A DNA stretch of 64,000 nucleotides from Meloidogyne chitwoodi (Eukaryota > Nematoda > Chromadorea > Rhabditida > Meloidogynidae), in assembly GCA_015183035.1 (NCBI GenBank), contig JACZZP010000018.1:744001-808000 (forward strand), given 5' to 3'. The notes below the pieces were generated by a model. That model worked only from the letters and a program-made list of their open reading frames with translations, was not told where the DNA came from and ran no database searches. Positions 39,607-51,700 of this stretch are shown one piece after another. Every line of letters starts with the position of its first letter. The stretch's first letter is position 1. Both the position numbers and the translations under genes were made by a program.

Positions 39607-40662
39607 ATGCAATCTCTTCTACAAGCCTATCAGGAGATGCCTACGGTTAATTTTTGTCAATTTTTATATTTATTTTTTAAGGTAACGAGAGCTTACAGCA
39701 CTGCCTGTGTTTTGTGTACATTAGCTGTTCAACTTGATTTTGTGACACCCTTTCATTTATATTTTAATTGGCATTTAATTATACATGAATTACAAGTTTA
39801 TATTTCTTTCTTTTTATTAATTTTATTATTTATTTAATTACTTAAAATAAAATCTTAAGTAAAAATCTTTAATTTTTTTTTAGTTGTGGAGGCTGTTTAC
39901 TTCCTTTTGCTATTTTGGGTCAATTGGATTTACATTTCTCTTCAATATGATATTTACATACAGGTTTTTAGAATATTTTAATTAATTAAAAAATATTTTT
40001 AAATTATTTATATAAATTTATTTTAATTTAAAAAATTTAACTAGGCATTGTTCAATGTTAGAAGAAGGCTCATTTCGTGGAAAAACTGCTGATTTTATTT
40101 TTATGTTTCTCTTTGGATGGATATTTATGGTCTTTTCTTTCTTCTTTAAAAAAATTAATAAATAAATATTTTATTAGGTAATTTCTGCTTGTTTTGTTCA
40201 TTTGGTTTTTCTTGGTCATGCATTTACAATAATGCTTGTATATGTTTGGAGTAGACGAAACCCTTTTGTTGGAATGAACTTTTTTGGAATGTTTTCTTTT
40301 TCTGCTCCATATTTGGTATTTATCTAAATTAATTATAAATATTTATTTATTTTTAAAGCCTTGGGTTTTACTTTTCTTTTCACTTCTGCTTGGTCAAAAT
40401 GCGATGGTTGATGTTTTTGGTTTGTTTTATTTATTTTTAAAAAGATATATTTCTCTTTTAAGGCATTGCTTGTGGTCATCTTTACTTTTTCCTTGAAGAT
40501 ATTTTTCCTAATCAGCCTGGAGGTTTTCGAATACTTCAAACACCCCAAATTCTCAAACGATTTTTTGATCCTCCTCCATTGGTACGTGTACCTCCTGAAG
40601 AACGACCAGGAGGATTTAATTGGGGTGCTGAAGATCAACCAATAGAAAATAGAAATGAATAA
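39607..40662 (+). CDS. Derlin-2-type ER-associated degradation protein
   Basis: About 235 residues. The opening [20 protein letters not shown], then [50 protein letters not shown] and NQPGGFRIL are the Derlin-2/3 hallmarks in order, and the tail [13 protein letters not shown] is the Derlin C-terminal motif. The protein has several membrane segments and the WSRRNP loop of rhomboid pseudoproteases. It helps retrotranslocate misfolded proteins from the ER for p97-dependent degradation. A TTTTATTTAG acceptor ends 4 bp before the ATG and only 142 bp after the TRAP1 stop, which fits a downstream operon gene receiving a spliced leader. In C. elegans the TRAP1 and Derlin-2 genes (R151.7 and R151.6, from memory) are also neighbours. 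Confidence 0.95.
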
Positions 40663-41339
40663 AGAGATTTGTGTAAGATTTAAAACTTCTTGTGATTTTA
40701 TTTGAATTTTCTTTTTTTTTCGGGTTTTTATGTAAAAAGGTTTTTGGGAACACGCCTTTGTCACAAATATTTTTTATTTGTTTGTTATTTGGCTTTATTT
40801 ATTTTTTAAAAGTCAAAATATGCCTGAATAACTTGGAAATTAAAATATATATTTTGTTCGATTCCCAACAAATGTTAGTTTGTCGCCGAATGGCTAGATT
40901 GCTTGGGTCGGGCCACTTCAGTACCGCCATTTCATCCCAGCCATCAGTACGAGTCTTTTCCAAAAATGTTTTATATTTTATTGGTAATTCATACTAAAAT
41001 TGAAAGATATAAAATAAAAAGATAAATTGATTTACAAAAATGAGAGAAGTATTTCTGTAAATACAAAAGTTTATTATGTCGGTACTGAAATGGGCCGTCC
41101 GAATAATTTCTTGTATTTTACTTTGAATTTTAACTATTTTTTCTCTCTATTTTACTTGTTTTGTATTTTATTTTTGTTAATCCAATGATTTATAACCGAA
41201 AAAAAATATTTTAAATTGAAATGTTATTTATTTATTTAGCTTTAAATATTTTAGTTATTTTTTCATTTATTTTGTTTAATTAAAATCTCTCATATTCTTT
41301 GTTCTCAAAAACATAAAATTTAAATTTAATAATTAAAAA
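40663..41339. other. spacer with a weak inverted repeat
   Basis: Spacer between Derlin-2 and Ku70. A short inverted repeat links CGGGCCACTTCAGTACCGCC (about 40908-40928) with TGTCGGTACTGAAATGGGCCG (about 41077-41097), so a decayed ~190-bp MITE is possible. No coding exon is recognisable here; the open frames present have no domain signature. Confidence 0.4.
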
Positions 41340-44022
41340 ATGGATGATGAAGAACAACAACAAAGTGATGAAGAAGAAGAAACTTTGATGTATGATGGTG
41401 GAAAAAAAGCAAAGATTTTTGTAATAGATTATGGAGAGCATATGTTTGAGGATGAAGAATGGCGTTTTCGTTTGGCTTTAAAGGTTTGTTCTTTTTTTAA
41501 TTTTAAGGTTTTAAATAGAAGATAATTTATGGAAACCTTATACCACTTTTAATTCTTTACAAAATTAAAAATTGTTAATGGTTAAACATTTTTTCAAATT
41601 ATAATAAAATATAGAAAAATTCAGAATTTTCCCAGGTCCATTTTTCTGCTTCTTTAAAATTGCTTTTTCTAAAAATATTTTAAACAATTTATATTTTATC
41701 AAGGCAGTTCGTGATCAAATAAATAAACTTTGTTGTATGGGAGATCCAAATGAATTATGTTCTGTTATTTTTGTGAATACAGCTAATTCAAATAATATTC
41801 GCAAACTTCATCGTATTTTTACTGACAGAGAATTGGGTTTAATTGATGCTGAATATGTTAAAAAACTTGATTTAATTATTAAATCAAAAAATATAAAAGA
41901 AATGTTAAAACCAACATTTGGCGATTCTGGAGGATGTGATTGGGCAGAACTTTTCTTATTATGTCAACTTACTTTTAAATATCCCAAGTTTTTTTAACAT
42001 TTTTTAATTTAAATTTAATTGTTTTTTAAGTCTAAGATTTGTTTCTTATAAAAATTTTTATCAGATATTTTTTCTGATTTTTCAAGAATATTTTCATTTT
42101 TAAATTTCTTTTTTTTATATAGAAATCGTGTTTTTCGCAAAAAAGTAATTACAATTATAACAACAGATAAGGAACAAATTGGTCAAAAAATGCAGGTTTA
42201 TTTTAAAAAAAATAAAAATTAAGAAAAAAAATTTTTAAGGAAAGTTGTAAAAAACGCATACGTTTGAATAGTGAATTTATTTGTACAGAAATTAAAGTTT
42301 TATTAATTGAAAAAGAAATTGAAGAAAATGAGACTACAGAATTTTGGGTAATTTTTAAAATATTTTTAATTAAAAAAATAAATTTAGAGACAATTGGATC
42401 CTTATTTTTCACGATTTTCAACTTTTGAGGATTATAATAAACAGTTTGGAATTTTATTTATTTTTTTAAATTGTTTTTTCTTTTTAGTATTTTCTTTTTC
42501 AAAGATTATATTAGACGTCCAACAATTTCTTTACCTTTTGAACTTGGTTATGATATGAAATTTGCTGTTGGAATTTATTATTTAATTAAGCCACAAGTAA
42601 AACCTACAGCAAAACATTTAGATTCTCAAACAAATGAAACGTTTTAAAAATAAATTAAAAAAAAATTAATTAAAATATTTTTTTAGAGTAGAATGTAAAA
42701 CTCATTATATACCAAAAGAAGATGAACAAACTGAAGAAGATATGGATATTACAGAAGAAGAAAATGATTTAGATGATAAAATGTTAGAATATTTTGATAA
42801 TAAATATTTTGAAGGAGAAATTAATTTTTCTATAAATATTGGGGGTGTTAATGTTATTTTGAATAGAGAAGAAAAGGAAAATTTAAAAAGATTTGATCAG
42901 CCTGGTATTTTTTTATTTTAATTTTTCAGAAGAAAAATAATAATAAAAATTAATTATAGGTATTAAAGTTATTGGATTTAAGCCATTACATTTATTAAAA
43001 CCTTCGCATAGAATGGGCAATGCAAAGTTTATTTACCCGCTTGATAAGGTTTGTATTTTCTTTTTTTATTAAAAATGCTGATTTTATTTCTGTATTTTTT
43101 GTATTTTTATCAGAATATTTTCTAGCTATTACAAATCAGAATATTTGTATTTTAAAATAAATTTGTTTTTTTTAAAGGCAATTTCTGGTAGTTCTGATAT
43201 TTACAGAGTTTTATTAAACCGATGTTTAGAAAGAAATCTTTTTATTGTTGTTAGATTTACACAAAGATCGAACACTGCACCTCAAATTTGTGCTTTAATT
43301 CCTCAATCATTGGGCGAGGGAAATGAAGAAAATGTTTGTATTTTTAATAAATGTGTTTTTGTTTTGTTTAAATTAAAATCAGAATTTGTGTTTTAAAATT
43401 TTTTTATATAATTCTGATTTTTTAATTTGTTATTTAATTTATCAGAATTCTGATTTTTGTGTTTTTTCTTTAATTATTTTTATTTACCAGAATTCTCTTA
43501 GTCGACACATATATGAAGGATTTCTTTTAATTGAATTACCTTTTACTGAAGAAGCAAGAGATTTAAGGTCTGCTGGTTGTTATAAGTCACAACCAATTTC
43601 ATTTATTAATTCTTCTGAAGATATTAAAAAACAACAAATTACTGTAATGGAACAATTTGTAGATAAATTAACAACTAATTTTGAACCTGATCAATTTTTT
43701 AATCCAAAGCTACAAAAACATTATAAAACTGTTGAAAATGTTGCACTTGATTTAAATTTTAAAAATTTTGCTGAAGAAGCAGAAAAGTTGGATAAATTAC
43801 GTTAGTTTATTTTCTTTTAATTTATTTACAATTTAATTTTTATTAAAAAATTAATTTTATTTTTAAGAGCCATATTTCAAATCTGAGGAAAATGTTAAAA
43901 GTGTAGCCGTTGAAATTGCTAAATTAAATGAATTATTTAGTGGACGTTTAAATTTAATTAGTGAAGAAGAGCCTATTATTTTTACTAAACCAAAGAGAGG
44001 GAGGAAGAAAAAAGATAATTAA
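41340..44022 (+). CDS. Ku70 DNA end-binding protein
   Basis: Acidic N-terminus (MDDEEQQQSDEEEETLM), then a Ku-type von Willebrand A domain: KIFVIDYGEHMF, AVRDQINKL and LCSVIFVNTAN, with FGDSGGCDWAELFLLC typical of Ku70. The beta-barrel core runs through INFSINIGGVNV, GIKVIGFKPLHLL, FIYPLDKAISGSSDIYR and LNRCLERNLFIVVRFTQRSN. The helical arm ends with EIAKLNELFSG and a basic tail KPKRGRKKKDN. About 10 exons. Ku70 pairs with Ku80 to encircle broken DNA ends for non-homologous end joining and also acts at telomeres. The C-terminal SAP domain of vertebrate Ku70 is not visible; the tail is short. Two introns (43080-43180 and 43340-43490) carry the ATCAGAATTT repeat. Confidence 0.95.
43080..43490. 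repeat. ATCAGAATTT / TGTATTTTT repeat in Ku70 introns
   Basis: Two neighbouring Ku70 introns contain the same motif as the LDLa/DUF19 introns: ATCAGAATAT, AAATCAGAATTTG, ATCAGAATTCTGATTTTTG. The second intron ends TTTATTTACCAG|AATTCTC, so a copy of the motif (ACCAGAATT) itself supplies the 3' splice site. The short exon between them (43179-43333) is not part of the repeat. Confidence 0.55.
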
Positions 44023-44172
44023 AATATTTTATTTATTTATTGAATAAATATCACTTTTTGGTGATTAAAATGAATTTTATTAAATAAAATTAAATTTTTT
44101 TTTTAATAATTTTGTTTTATTTAAAAATACATTAATTTAATATTTAAATATTTTCCTAATTTTTTTATAAAA

Positions 44173-44270
44173 TTATTTTTTCCATTCAACCTCTCTTTCT
44201 ATTGAATTGGATCCAACATCATCATCCAAATTATATAAAAATCCTTCATTTTGTATTTGTTCTCCATCTT
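44173..44270 (-). other. possible alternative terminal exon of the EB-module gene
   Basis: Between the Ku70 stop and the EB-gene stop, the minus strand reads, after an ATTTAG acceptor, a compact acidic peptide (DGEQIQNEGFLYNLDDDVG through EREVEWKK) that ends in TAA at 44173. Composition is exon-like, unlike the flanking A/T runs. A phase-1 join from the annotated last EB-gene exon is possible at AGAA|GTGCTG, though that donor is weak. It could also be a remnant or chance. Confidence 0.35.
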
Positions 44271-44300
44271 CTAAATTTTTATTTATTTTTTAAATTTTTT

Positions 44301-44362
44301 GGACACCTCCCTTTTAAAAAAATAAAAAAAATAATAAAAAATCTAATTTTAGGGAGGTGACC
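44301..44362. repeat. hairpin between the two candidate 3' ends
   Basis: GGACACCTCCC (44301-44311) is inverted-repeated by GGGAGGTGACC (44352-44362), ten of eleven positions paired, across a 40-bp A/T loop. It is a GC-rich stem in an otherwise AT-rich stretch, just downstream of the EB-gene stop codon on the minus strand. Confidence 0.6.
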
Positions 44363-44366
44363 TTTT

Positions 44367-45452
44367 TTAATTATTTTTTTGTTTTCTATCAGCACTTCTA
44401 ACACAAGCAGCACGGAAACGTCCATATGGAGGAATACAAGGATTAGAAGGAGAAGGGGCTATTGGATATGAGGCAACAACTGCTGATGGAATTAAAGGCA
44501 TTGGGGCTGGGGCTATTGGAGCAGGCATAGGTGGTGGAAGTGGTGAAGGATACTAAATTAATTAATTTAATTTAAAATAGATTTTTTATTTTTTCAATTA
44601 CATAAGCAACTGGAATTGGTGGCGGTGGAGCGGCAGCAGCAACAACTGGTGGAGGGGGCATAACACCATAAATTCTAGAAAATAATTAAATTGAGTTAAT
44701 AAATAGAATTTATATTTAGTAGATTATATCAAGAAAAAATAAAATTTAAATTATATACGTTCTCGAAACGCATACAGTCCCCTCTTGAACTAATTCGGGC
44801 GGGCAGAGACCTTTAAATATTTTTATTTTAATTAATTAAAATTTATATAAATATATTTTTTAATAAAAATTACAAATTCCTTGTGAACAAACACTTCCAC
44901 CTGTACATTCAACACCAGGTTCACATGGTGCACCTGGCAGTGCCTTAAAAAATAATATAAAAAATTAATTTAATTATTTAAAAAAATAAAAATTATATTT
45001 TTTAAATAATTTAAAATATTTATAATATAACCTGTGGAATTAATCTTCCAGTTGGCATTGGTGGAGCAGAAACTACTGGTGCTGGAGGAAGTGCTGCAAC
45101 TGGCATTGGACTAAATTATTAGATAATTTATTTAAAAAATAAATATAAATCAGAATTTTATGTGTTTTTGTTTAATTTTAATATTTAATTAAAAGTTGAA
45201 TTTTAATTTTAAAAATAATAAAAAAAAATTAATTTTTTAACCATCCATTAGGTAAAGGTCCTCCACATGTTGCTTGACCAATTACTTAAATTTAAAGAAA
45301 AGAAAATATATTTAAAAATATTAAAAACCTCCGAAAGCTTGTCTTTTTGAAGGTTCTATCCTCAAAGTTATATTTTTAGTAGTTAAACAGAATTTATTTA
45401 AATCAAAAATTAAAATAAGTGAAAATAATGTTAAAAAGTAATAAGTAGTCAT
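44367..45452 (-). CDS. small secreted proline-rich protein with an EB-like cysteine module
   Basis: About 200 residues in seven short exons. Exon 1 (45452 down) encodes a signal peptide, MTTYYFLTLFSLILIF..., followed by a polar stretch with RQAFGG. After CGGPLPNGW come Pro/Ala-rich segments (LPPAPVVSAPPMPTG), then a cysteine module CEPGVECTGGSVCSQG...LCPPELVQEGTVC, which matches the spacing of nematode EB modules. A second Pro/Ala stretch (SPLPPPMPAPIAPAP) and a basic tail with two Cys follow. The stop TAA is at 44367. It is likely extracellular (cuticle, matrix or secretion), but no specific function can be assigned. Convergent with Ku70. Confidence 0.75.
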
Positions 45453-45454
45453 TC

Positions 45455-45790
45455 TGATTTTTTATTTTATTTAAAATTCAGAATTTATTTAATACATTTT
45501 TTTTAATCTGAATTTATTTGTATATTTTACAGACCAGAATTTTTGTATTTTCTTATTTTAATTCAAATCAGAATTATTTTTATGGTATATTTAATTGTAT
45601 TTTTGATAATCAGAATTTTATGTGTATTTTAAAAAAACAGAATATTAATTATTTCTGAAAAATGTATTTTTTAATTATAAATCAGAATTTTTATGTATTT
45701 TTGTTTAAATTGTTTAATATTAAAATCAGAATATATTTGTATTTTTAAATAATTATGTACAAAATAAATTTCAGAATTTATATTTTTATT
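45455..45790. repeat. ATCAGAATTT / TGTATTTTT repeat upstream of the EB-module gene
   Basis: Eight or so degenerate copies of CAGAATTT followed by TGTATTTTT lie directly upstream of the start codon of the minus-strand EB gene, so the family is not confined to introns. The remaining intergenic sequence to 46738 is AT-rich, with a palindromic GC-richer piece (CTAGCG...CGCTAG, 46202-46239) and a GC-richer stretch at 46440-46560 with no recognised content. Confidence 0.55.
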
Positions 45791-46738
45791 TCTGGAAAAA
45801 TTAAGTGAAAATAATTATTTTTTAATTTTCTCTCATTAGTGACCACTTCTACAAAAGACTAAATAATTTTTTTTGATTTTTCTTTTTTCTTTGTTATAAG
45901 TTTTTTGTATTTTCTTTACAGCCAAATATTTAACGGACATACTAAGTGATTATTTTTTCAAAAGAAATTATTTTTATTTATTAAAAAAAGACCGGAAATG
46001 ATTTTCTATGAAAAGAAAAATAAAAAACAAATAAATTATTTAACAATTTCCATTAAAAAGATTAATAATAAATAAATAATATATTTTTGTTAATTTTTAT
46101 AGAATAGGACATAGGTGTACTTAGATTAATATTAAATTGAAGTTTTTCTTTTTAAATTAATTTTACAAATAATTTAGTTAATTAAACTTTTTTAATATTA
46201 ACTAGCGAAGTTGGTCGCAATTCGGGCGTCCTACGCTAGCAAAAAATAAACACAATAAAGTTAAATAACCTGATGAATAAAATACATACTACAAAATAAA
46301 CATTTCAAAGAACAAAACAAAAACATGAGTAACAAAATAATGGTTCAAACATTTCTTAACCAACACACATACTTTGTATAAAAAACAACAGCTTAGCTCA
46401 AAGAACTAAGGCCAACGAATATATAAAAATATAAAAAAAATAATATAAGAGGTCACCAACATCCCTGACCTCCCTTACCGCCATAAAACCACCCCCGGTG
46501 TAACATCAGCCACAACCAAACGGAGTAACTTCCCACCACCACTCAAGAATAATTAGAAAATTAGAGGTTTATATAGTATCCAACTGTCAAAAACTACTAT
46601 AAAAGTCTAATTTCTCTTTCCCCAAATCCTTTCTATAAAAACCCTTTAAAATATTAAAATGAAATTCTTCTTCAATTCAAATAAAACTACAAACGTCGAT
46701 TGTCGCCTTTTCTTCACAACTTCTTTGCTCTTCAAATA

Positions 46739-47190
46739 ATGGCAGCTTTCCCTGTTACCTTGGAACCTAAAACTGTCAGTATTCCGGCAACTGGAGGGAG
46801 TGTCAATATTCAATTGACGAATGCTAGTAATGAGGTTATTTTTAAAGAAAATATTTTATTTTTTTATTTTATTTTTCAGATTCGCTATAGCTTCAAGTGC
46901 AAGTCTACGAACAATGAGTTCTATCGAGTCAACCCTGTCTATGGGTTTGTTGAATCTGGAACTAGCACACAAGTGGAAGTGCTTCGTCTGGTAAATATAT
47001 TCTCTTTTTTCTTTTCTTTTCTTTTCTTTTTTATTTTAATTTTTAAAAATAGAATGGACCTCCAAAATCTGATGATCGAATGGAAATCTTGCTTGCACCT
47101 GTTGAGATGGACATCAATGATCCACGAACATCATTCCTTGATGGATCTGAGCCGGCACATAAGTTCGACCTTCCTTTGGCTGCTGTGTAA
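46739..47190 (+). CDS. MSP-domain sperm-specific protein (SSP/class P type)
   Basis: Three exons (46739-46834, 46880-46990, 47053-47190) give a protein of about 114 residues that is almost wholly an MSP domain: MAAFPVTLEPKTVSIPATGG, TNASNE, IRYSFKCKSTNNEFYRVNPV, YGFVESGTSTQVEVLR and a C-terminal strand ending HKFDLPLAAV. I chose this ATG because it gives the canonical small-MSP N-terminus. MSP-fold proteins are nematode-specific in this form and take part in sperm motility; the short SSP class is sperm-specific in C. elegans. A TTTTC microsatellite lies in intron 2. Confidence 0.92.
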
Positions 47191-47655
47191 AGAGAGGAAA
47201 GAAAGAAAGTAATTCCAAAACGAGAAGAGACAATGAAAATATATAAAAGGAAAAGTAGATGAGTAGAATATAAATAAATAAATATTTGTAGGCTAATAAT
47301 TAATATCTAAATAAATCTCTCTCTCTCTCTCTAATTGTTGTATATTCCCACAACTATATATTTATTGTTATATATCTATTGTAAATAAATAAATATATAT
47401 TTTGGTATTGTTGTGTATATGAATAAATAAAATTATTTTTGTATTTTTTAATTCATCGGAAAGGGCCTTTTCATTATTGCCAGTTCAGTGTCACCGTTAA
47501 CATAAGACTAAAAATCTTATACGAAATCGGGCCCTTAAAAATTAATTTTTAGGAAAGGAAAAAATTCTTTAAAAATTTTGAAAAAAATAATTTTATATCT
47601 AATTAAAAAAAATATTTAAAAAAAACAAATATTTATTTTAAACAACAGAATTTTT
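47191..47655. other. convergent 3' spacer with CT microsatellite
   Basis: Spacer between the convergent MSP and mL10 genes. It has AATAAATAAAT polyadenylation-like words (47270-47285), a TC dinucleotide run at 47316-47332 and a GC-richer patch (47455-47535) with AAGGGCC and GGGCCCTT ends that could pair. No gene is recognised. Confidence 0.5.
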
Positions 47656-48612
47656 TTAAGTATCTTTTACTTCTTTTATTTTATTATTATTTTCTTCCAA
47701 ATGTGCATTTAATATTTGAGGAAATTGACAAATAATTTTATTTAATGAATTTGAAAATTGATTAATAAAATTATTTAAAATTAATATTGTTTGTAGTTGA
47801 GCATTTTCTAAAGTTTTATATTCAGCTATTTGTTTTGTTTGTTCAATTGATAATATTTTATCATCAAATGTTACAACTGAAAATATTTAAATTATTTAAA
47901 GGTAAAAGAACTCTATATTTATTTTTAATTTTTAAAAAATTAATTAACCAAAAGGAAAAATCCAAGAATATTGCAAACATTCATTAAATAAATTTCCAAT
48001 ATTTTCTTCTTCTTTACCAAAAAGTAAGCAAGTACATTCATCAATAAGAAAATTGCTGAGATTTTTATATTGAGAATTTTCAAAAACTTTTTTGAGTATT
48101 TTACTTGGATAATTAATTAATTCAATTCCTTCCAAACGAAATCTAAAAATTAAATTATTTTTTTTAATAATTTAAAACTATTTTAGAAATTAAAAAAAAA
48201 CAAACTTATTTTTAGCAAACCAAAGAACCTCTTCTTTAACAAAATTTGTATGACAAATTGCCATAACTCTAAATTGTTCAGTTTCAATCCATTCATTCAA
48301 TTTTTTAATTAAAGCCAATTCATATAAACTTAACTTTAATTTAAATTTATTTATTATTTTTTAAATTAATTAAAAAAATAAAACTTCATTTTCATCAAAA
48401 AATTCTTTATGTGGAGAAGATGTTGCATAAATATTATATTTATTTTTTAAATCTTTCCATTCTTTTTCTAATTCATTTGGAATAATTGGTGCTAATGCTG
48501 CTTCATAAACTCTTCTTTTGTATGGTCGAGGATTTGGCCGTACATAATAATTTGAGACATAACGATAATTAATAAAATTATTATTTAATTTATTAAAATA
48601 TAATTTAATCAT
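47656..48612 (-). CDS. mitochondrial ribosomal protein mL10 (MRPL10)
   Basis: Four exons. The N-terminus (48612 down) has NYRYVSNYYVRPNPRPYKRR then VYEAALAPIIPNE, the conserved opening of metazoan mL10. The next exon has KKLNEWIETEQFRVMAICHTN and EEVLWFAKNKF, the L10 fold's first strand and helix. Then LEGIELINYPSKILKKVFE, CTCLLFGKEEENIGNL and, in the last exon, VVTFDDKILSIEQ, ending in TAA at 47656. It is a protein of the stalk base of the mitochondrial large ribosomal subunit. It lies 150 bp downstream of the THADA stop on the same strand, and an AAACAG acceptor sits between, so the two may be one operon. Confidence 0.85.
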
Positions 48613-48762
48613 TATATTTATTTAAATATATATATCTGTTTAATTAATTAGATAATTAAATTGAAAAAATAAAAATAATAAATCTTTGCTTCAAAAAAAC
48701 AAGAATAACCAAAAAGTTTAACAACTCTCTTATTAACATTTATTTATTTAAAAAGAATAATT

Positions 48763-51700
48763 TTATTCAAAATTTAAAAATCTTCTCTGACTGTTAATCC
48801 AATCAGATAATTTTGAAAAAGATTCACCATTATTTATTTTCAGTTCATTCATATGTAGCAACTAAATAATTAAAATAAAATATATACTTTTTTTATTTAC
48901 CAAAAGTTGAACAGAAACAATAAAATTTTGGCCTACATCTAATGGACTTTTTGCATAAATTTTTGTTTGAAGAACGAACCAATTTACTAAAAAAATATTA
49001 AAAAAAATAAAATATTCCCCTATTATTCATAAAACCAGCCGCTTCGCGACTGGAATAAAGAAACCGCTTCGCGCTTGTAACACTAATTCTAGAAAATTTT
49101 GGGTAAAATATAAGAAAATAACCCCTCAAAACCCCCTCTTAAAAATAAAACTTCAATTTAAAAATAAAAATCAACTTTAAAAATAACCCGCTCCTTAACC
49201 CCTGTAAAAAGGCAACCCCTCATTCCACAGCATAAAAACAATTACTCATTAAAATCTCAGTTAATAAAAACTCCCTTAAAACCGCCTAAAATACAAAAAA
49301 ACTTAAAATCCATCCTGGTTAATCTTTAAGCATAACCCCCATTTTTAATATGAAAAGTGCTGCAATTTTTTTAACTGTACCTTTGTACAATTGTATATTT
49401 GTAATTTTTTACAGTCGTATTACTGTACAGTTGTACATTTGGATTAGCCGACATTTTTGCTAACTTTAGCCAAGCATTTGCCAAACTTGAGCCTAACTTG
49501 AGCCAAACTTGAGCCAAGGCCAAACTTTAGCCTAACATGAGCCAAACTTGGGTAAACTTGAGCCAAACTTGAGCCAAACTTAAGCAAAACTTGGGCCAAA
49601 CTTGGGTAAACTTGAGCCAAGGTTGAGCCACACTTGAACAAAACCTGGGCCACATTTGAGCCAAGGTTGAGCCTAACTTGAGCCAAGGTTAAGCGAAGCA
49701 TTTGCCAAACTTGATATTAACTTGACCCAAAATTGAGCCAAGCTTTTGCCAAACTTGATCCTAATTTGGGCCAAGCTTGAGCCTAACTTGAGCTTAACTT
49801 GAGCCAATTTTGAGCCTAACTTGAGCTAAACTTGACCCAAACCTGAGCCAAGATTGAGCCAAGGTTGAGACATACTTGAGCCTAACATGAGCCTAAATTG
49901 GGCCAAGCTTTTGCCAAACTTGAGCTTAATTTTTGTCAAACTTGAACAAAACTTGTCCAACTTAGCCTAACATGAGCCAAACTTGGGCTAAAATTGAGCC
50001 TAACTTGGTTCATCTCGAACTCATATAGAGCTTAAATTGAGCTCATATAGGCTTAAATCGAGCTCATCTTGAGCTTAAATCATGCTCATCTTGGGTTTAA
50101 ATCGAGTTCATCTCGAGCTCATATAGAGCTTAAATCGAGCTCATATAGAGCTCAAATCGAGTACATCTCGAGCTCAAATCGAGCTTAAATTGAGCTCAAA
50201 GCGAGCACAATATGAGAACGATTTGAGCTCATTTTGAGCTCATCTTGAGCTCAATTTTACTGTCCGTGTATGTTTTAATTTAACTATTTTGTCCTACATG
50301 TTTTAAGGAGTTTCTTTAGCCCTTGCCATTTAGAATATTTTTCACTTTATTTAGAATCAGTGTTACAAGCGCGAAGAGCACTGGTTCCGTCCATAAGAGA
50401 AAAATAGGGCGTTTTTTTTAATTTTTTAAATAACGTTAAAATTTTATTTATATAAATGTATATGCATTCGATAGATTATGGAAAGGGCTATCGAATGTAT
50501 ATAAAAATTTTTGAAAAAAGCCGACAATGTCGAAAAAATGTCAAAAAAACATGCTTTTTTAACAAAAAATGGTTTTTTTAATGGATGAATTATGTATAAT
50601 TCTAAAGAGATCGTCTAGCTGACAAGGGAACATCACAACATGCTACTCACCGATTTTGGCAAAACCTATGCAATTCGAAAGAGCTTTTTGAGTAGGTACA
50701 GAATCCGAATTTTTATGTGCCCTTTTAAGTTATTGTAAAGTTATGAGCATTTAAAATTTCAAAAAAAGTTCCTTATCCTGTTCAAAAGTGTCCCTTTCTC
50801 TCTACTATTTACTATGGCCCTAAGATCACCTCTCTTCTCTCTTTTCCTTTCCTAGCAGCGGCCGCTCCAAGAAAAAGAAGAGAAGGCAGGGCCTCTGCAA
50901 GGAAAGGACTGGAAAAGAGAGTATAAAGTGGTCTTAAGTGTGGAGAGCCTCTTTTTTAACTCGTAACTTTACAATACATTAAAACGGGCACATAAAAATT
51001 TGGATTCTGTACCTACTCAAAAAGCTCTTTCGAATGGTATAGGTTTTGTCAAAATCGGTAAGTAGCATGTTGTGATGTTCCCTTGTGAGTTGAATGACAC
51101 AAATACAACTTGAGCTAAAATCATGCTCAAATCGAGCTCATCTTGAGCTTAAATCATGCTCAAATCGAGCTTATATTGAGCTTAAATCATGCTCAATCGA
51201 GCCCCTCTTGAACTCATACAGAGCTTAAATTGAGCTCAAATCATGCAAGATGGCCCCTTGCGATTACATGTCCTGCGTCTAGATGGCCCCTTGCGATTAC
51301 ATGTCCTGCGTCTAGATGGCCCCTTGCGATTACATGTCCTGCGTCTAGATGGCCCCTTGCGATTACATGTCCTGCGTCTAGATGGCCCCTTGCGATTACA
51401 TGTCCTGCGTCTAGATGGCCCCTTGCGATTACATGTCCTGCGTCTAGATGGCCCCTTGCGATTACATGTCCTGCGTCTAGATGGCCCCTTGCGATTACAT
51501 GTCCTGCGTCTAGATGGACCCTTGCGATTATTTGTCCTGCGTCTAGATGTCCCCTTGCGATTATTTGTCCTGCGTCTAGATGGCCCCTTGCGATTAATTG
51601 TCCTGCGTCTAGATGGCCTCTTGCGATTAATTGTCCTGCGTCTAGATGGCCTCTTGCGATTAATTGTCCTGCGTCTAGATGGCCTCTTGCGATTAATTGT

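Noticed and set aside
40333..40764. 143-codon minus-strand frame
   Set aside because: Antisense to Derlin-2 exons and introns; the plus strand is clearly the coding one.
46202..46239. CTAGCG...CGCTAG hairpin as a structural RNA
   Set aside because: Stem of only six to nine pairs and no flanking promoter or terminator signals; noted only as a small palindrome.
49444..49701. 85-codon minus-strand frame (LAQV repeats)
   Set aside because: Translation of the 11-bp minisatellite; not a gene.
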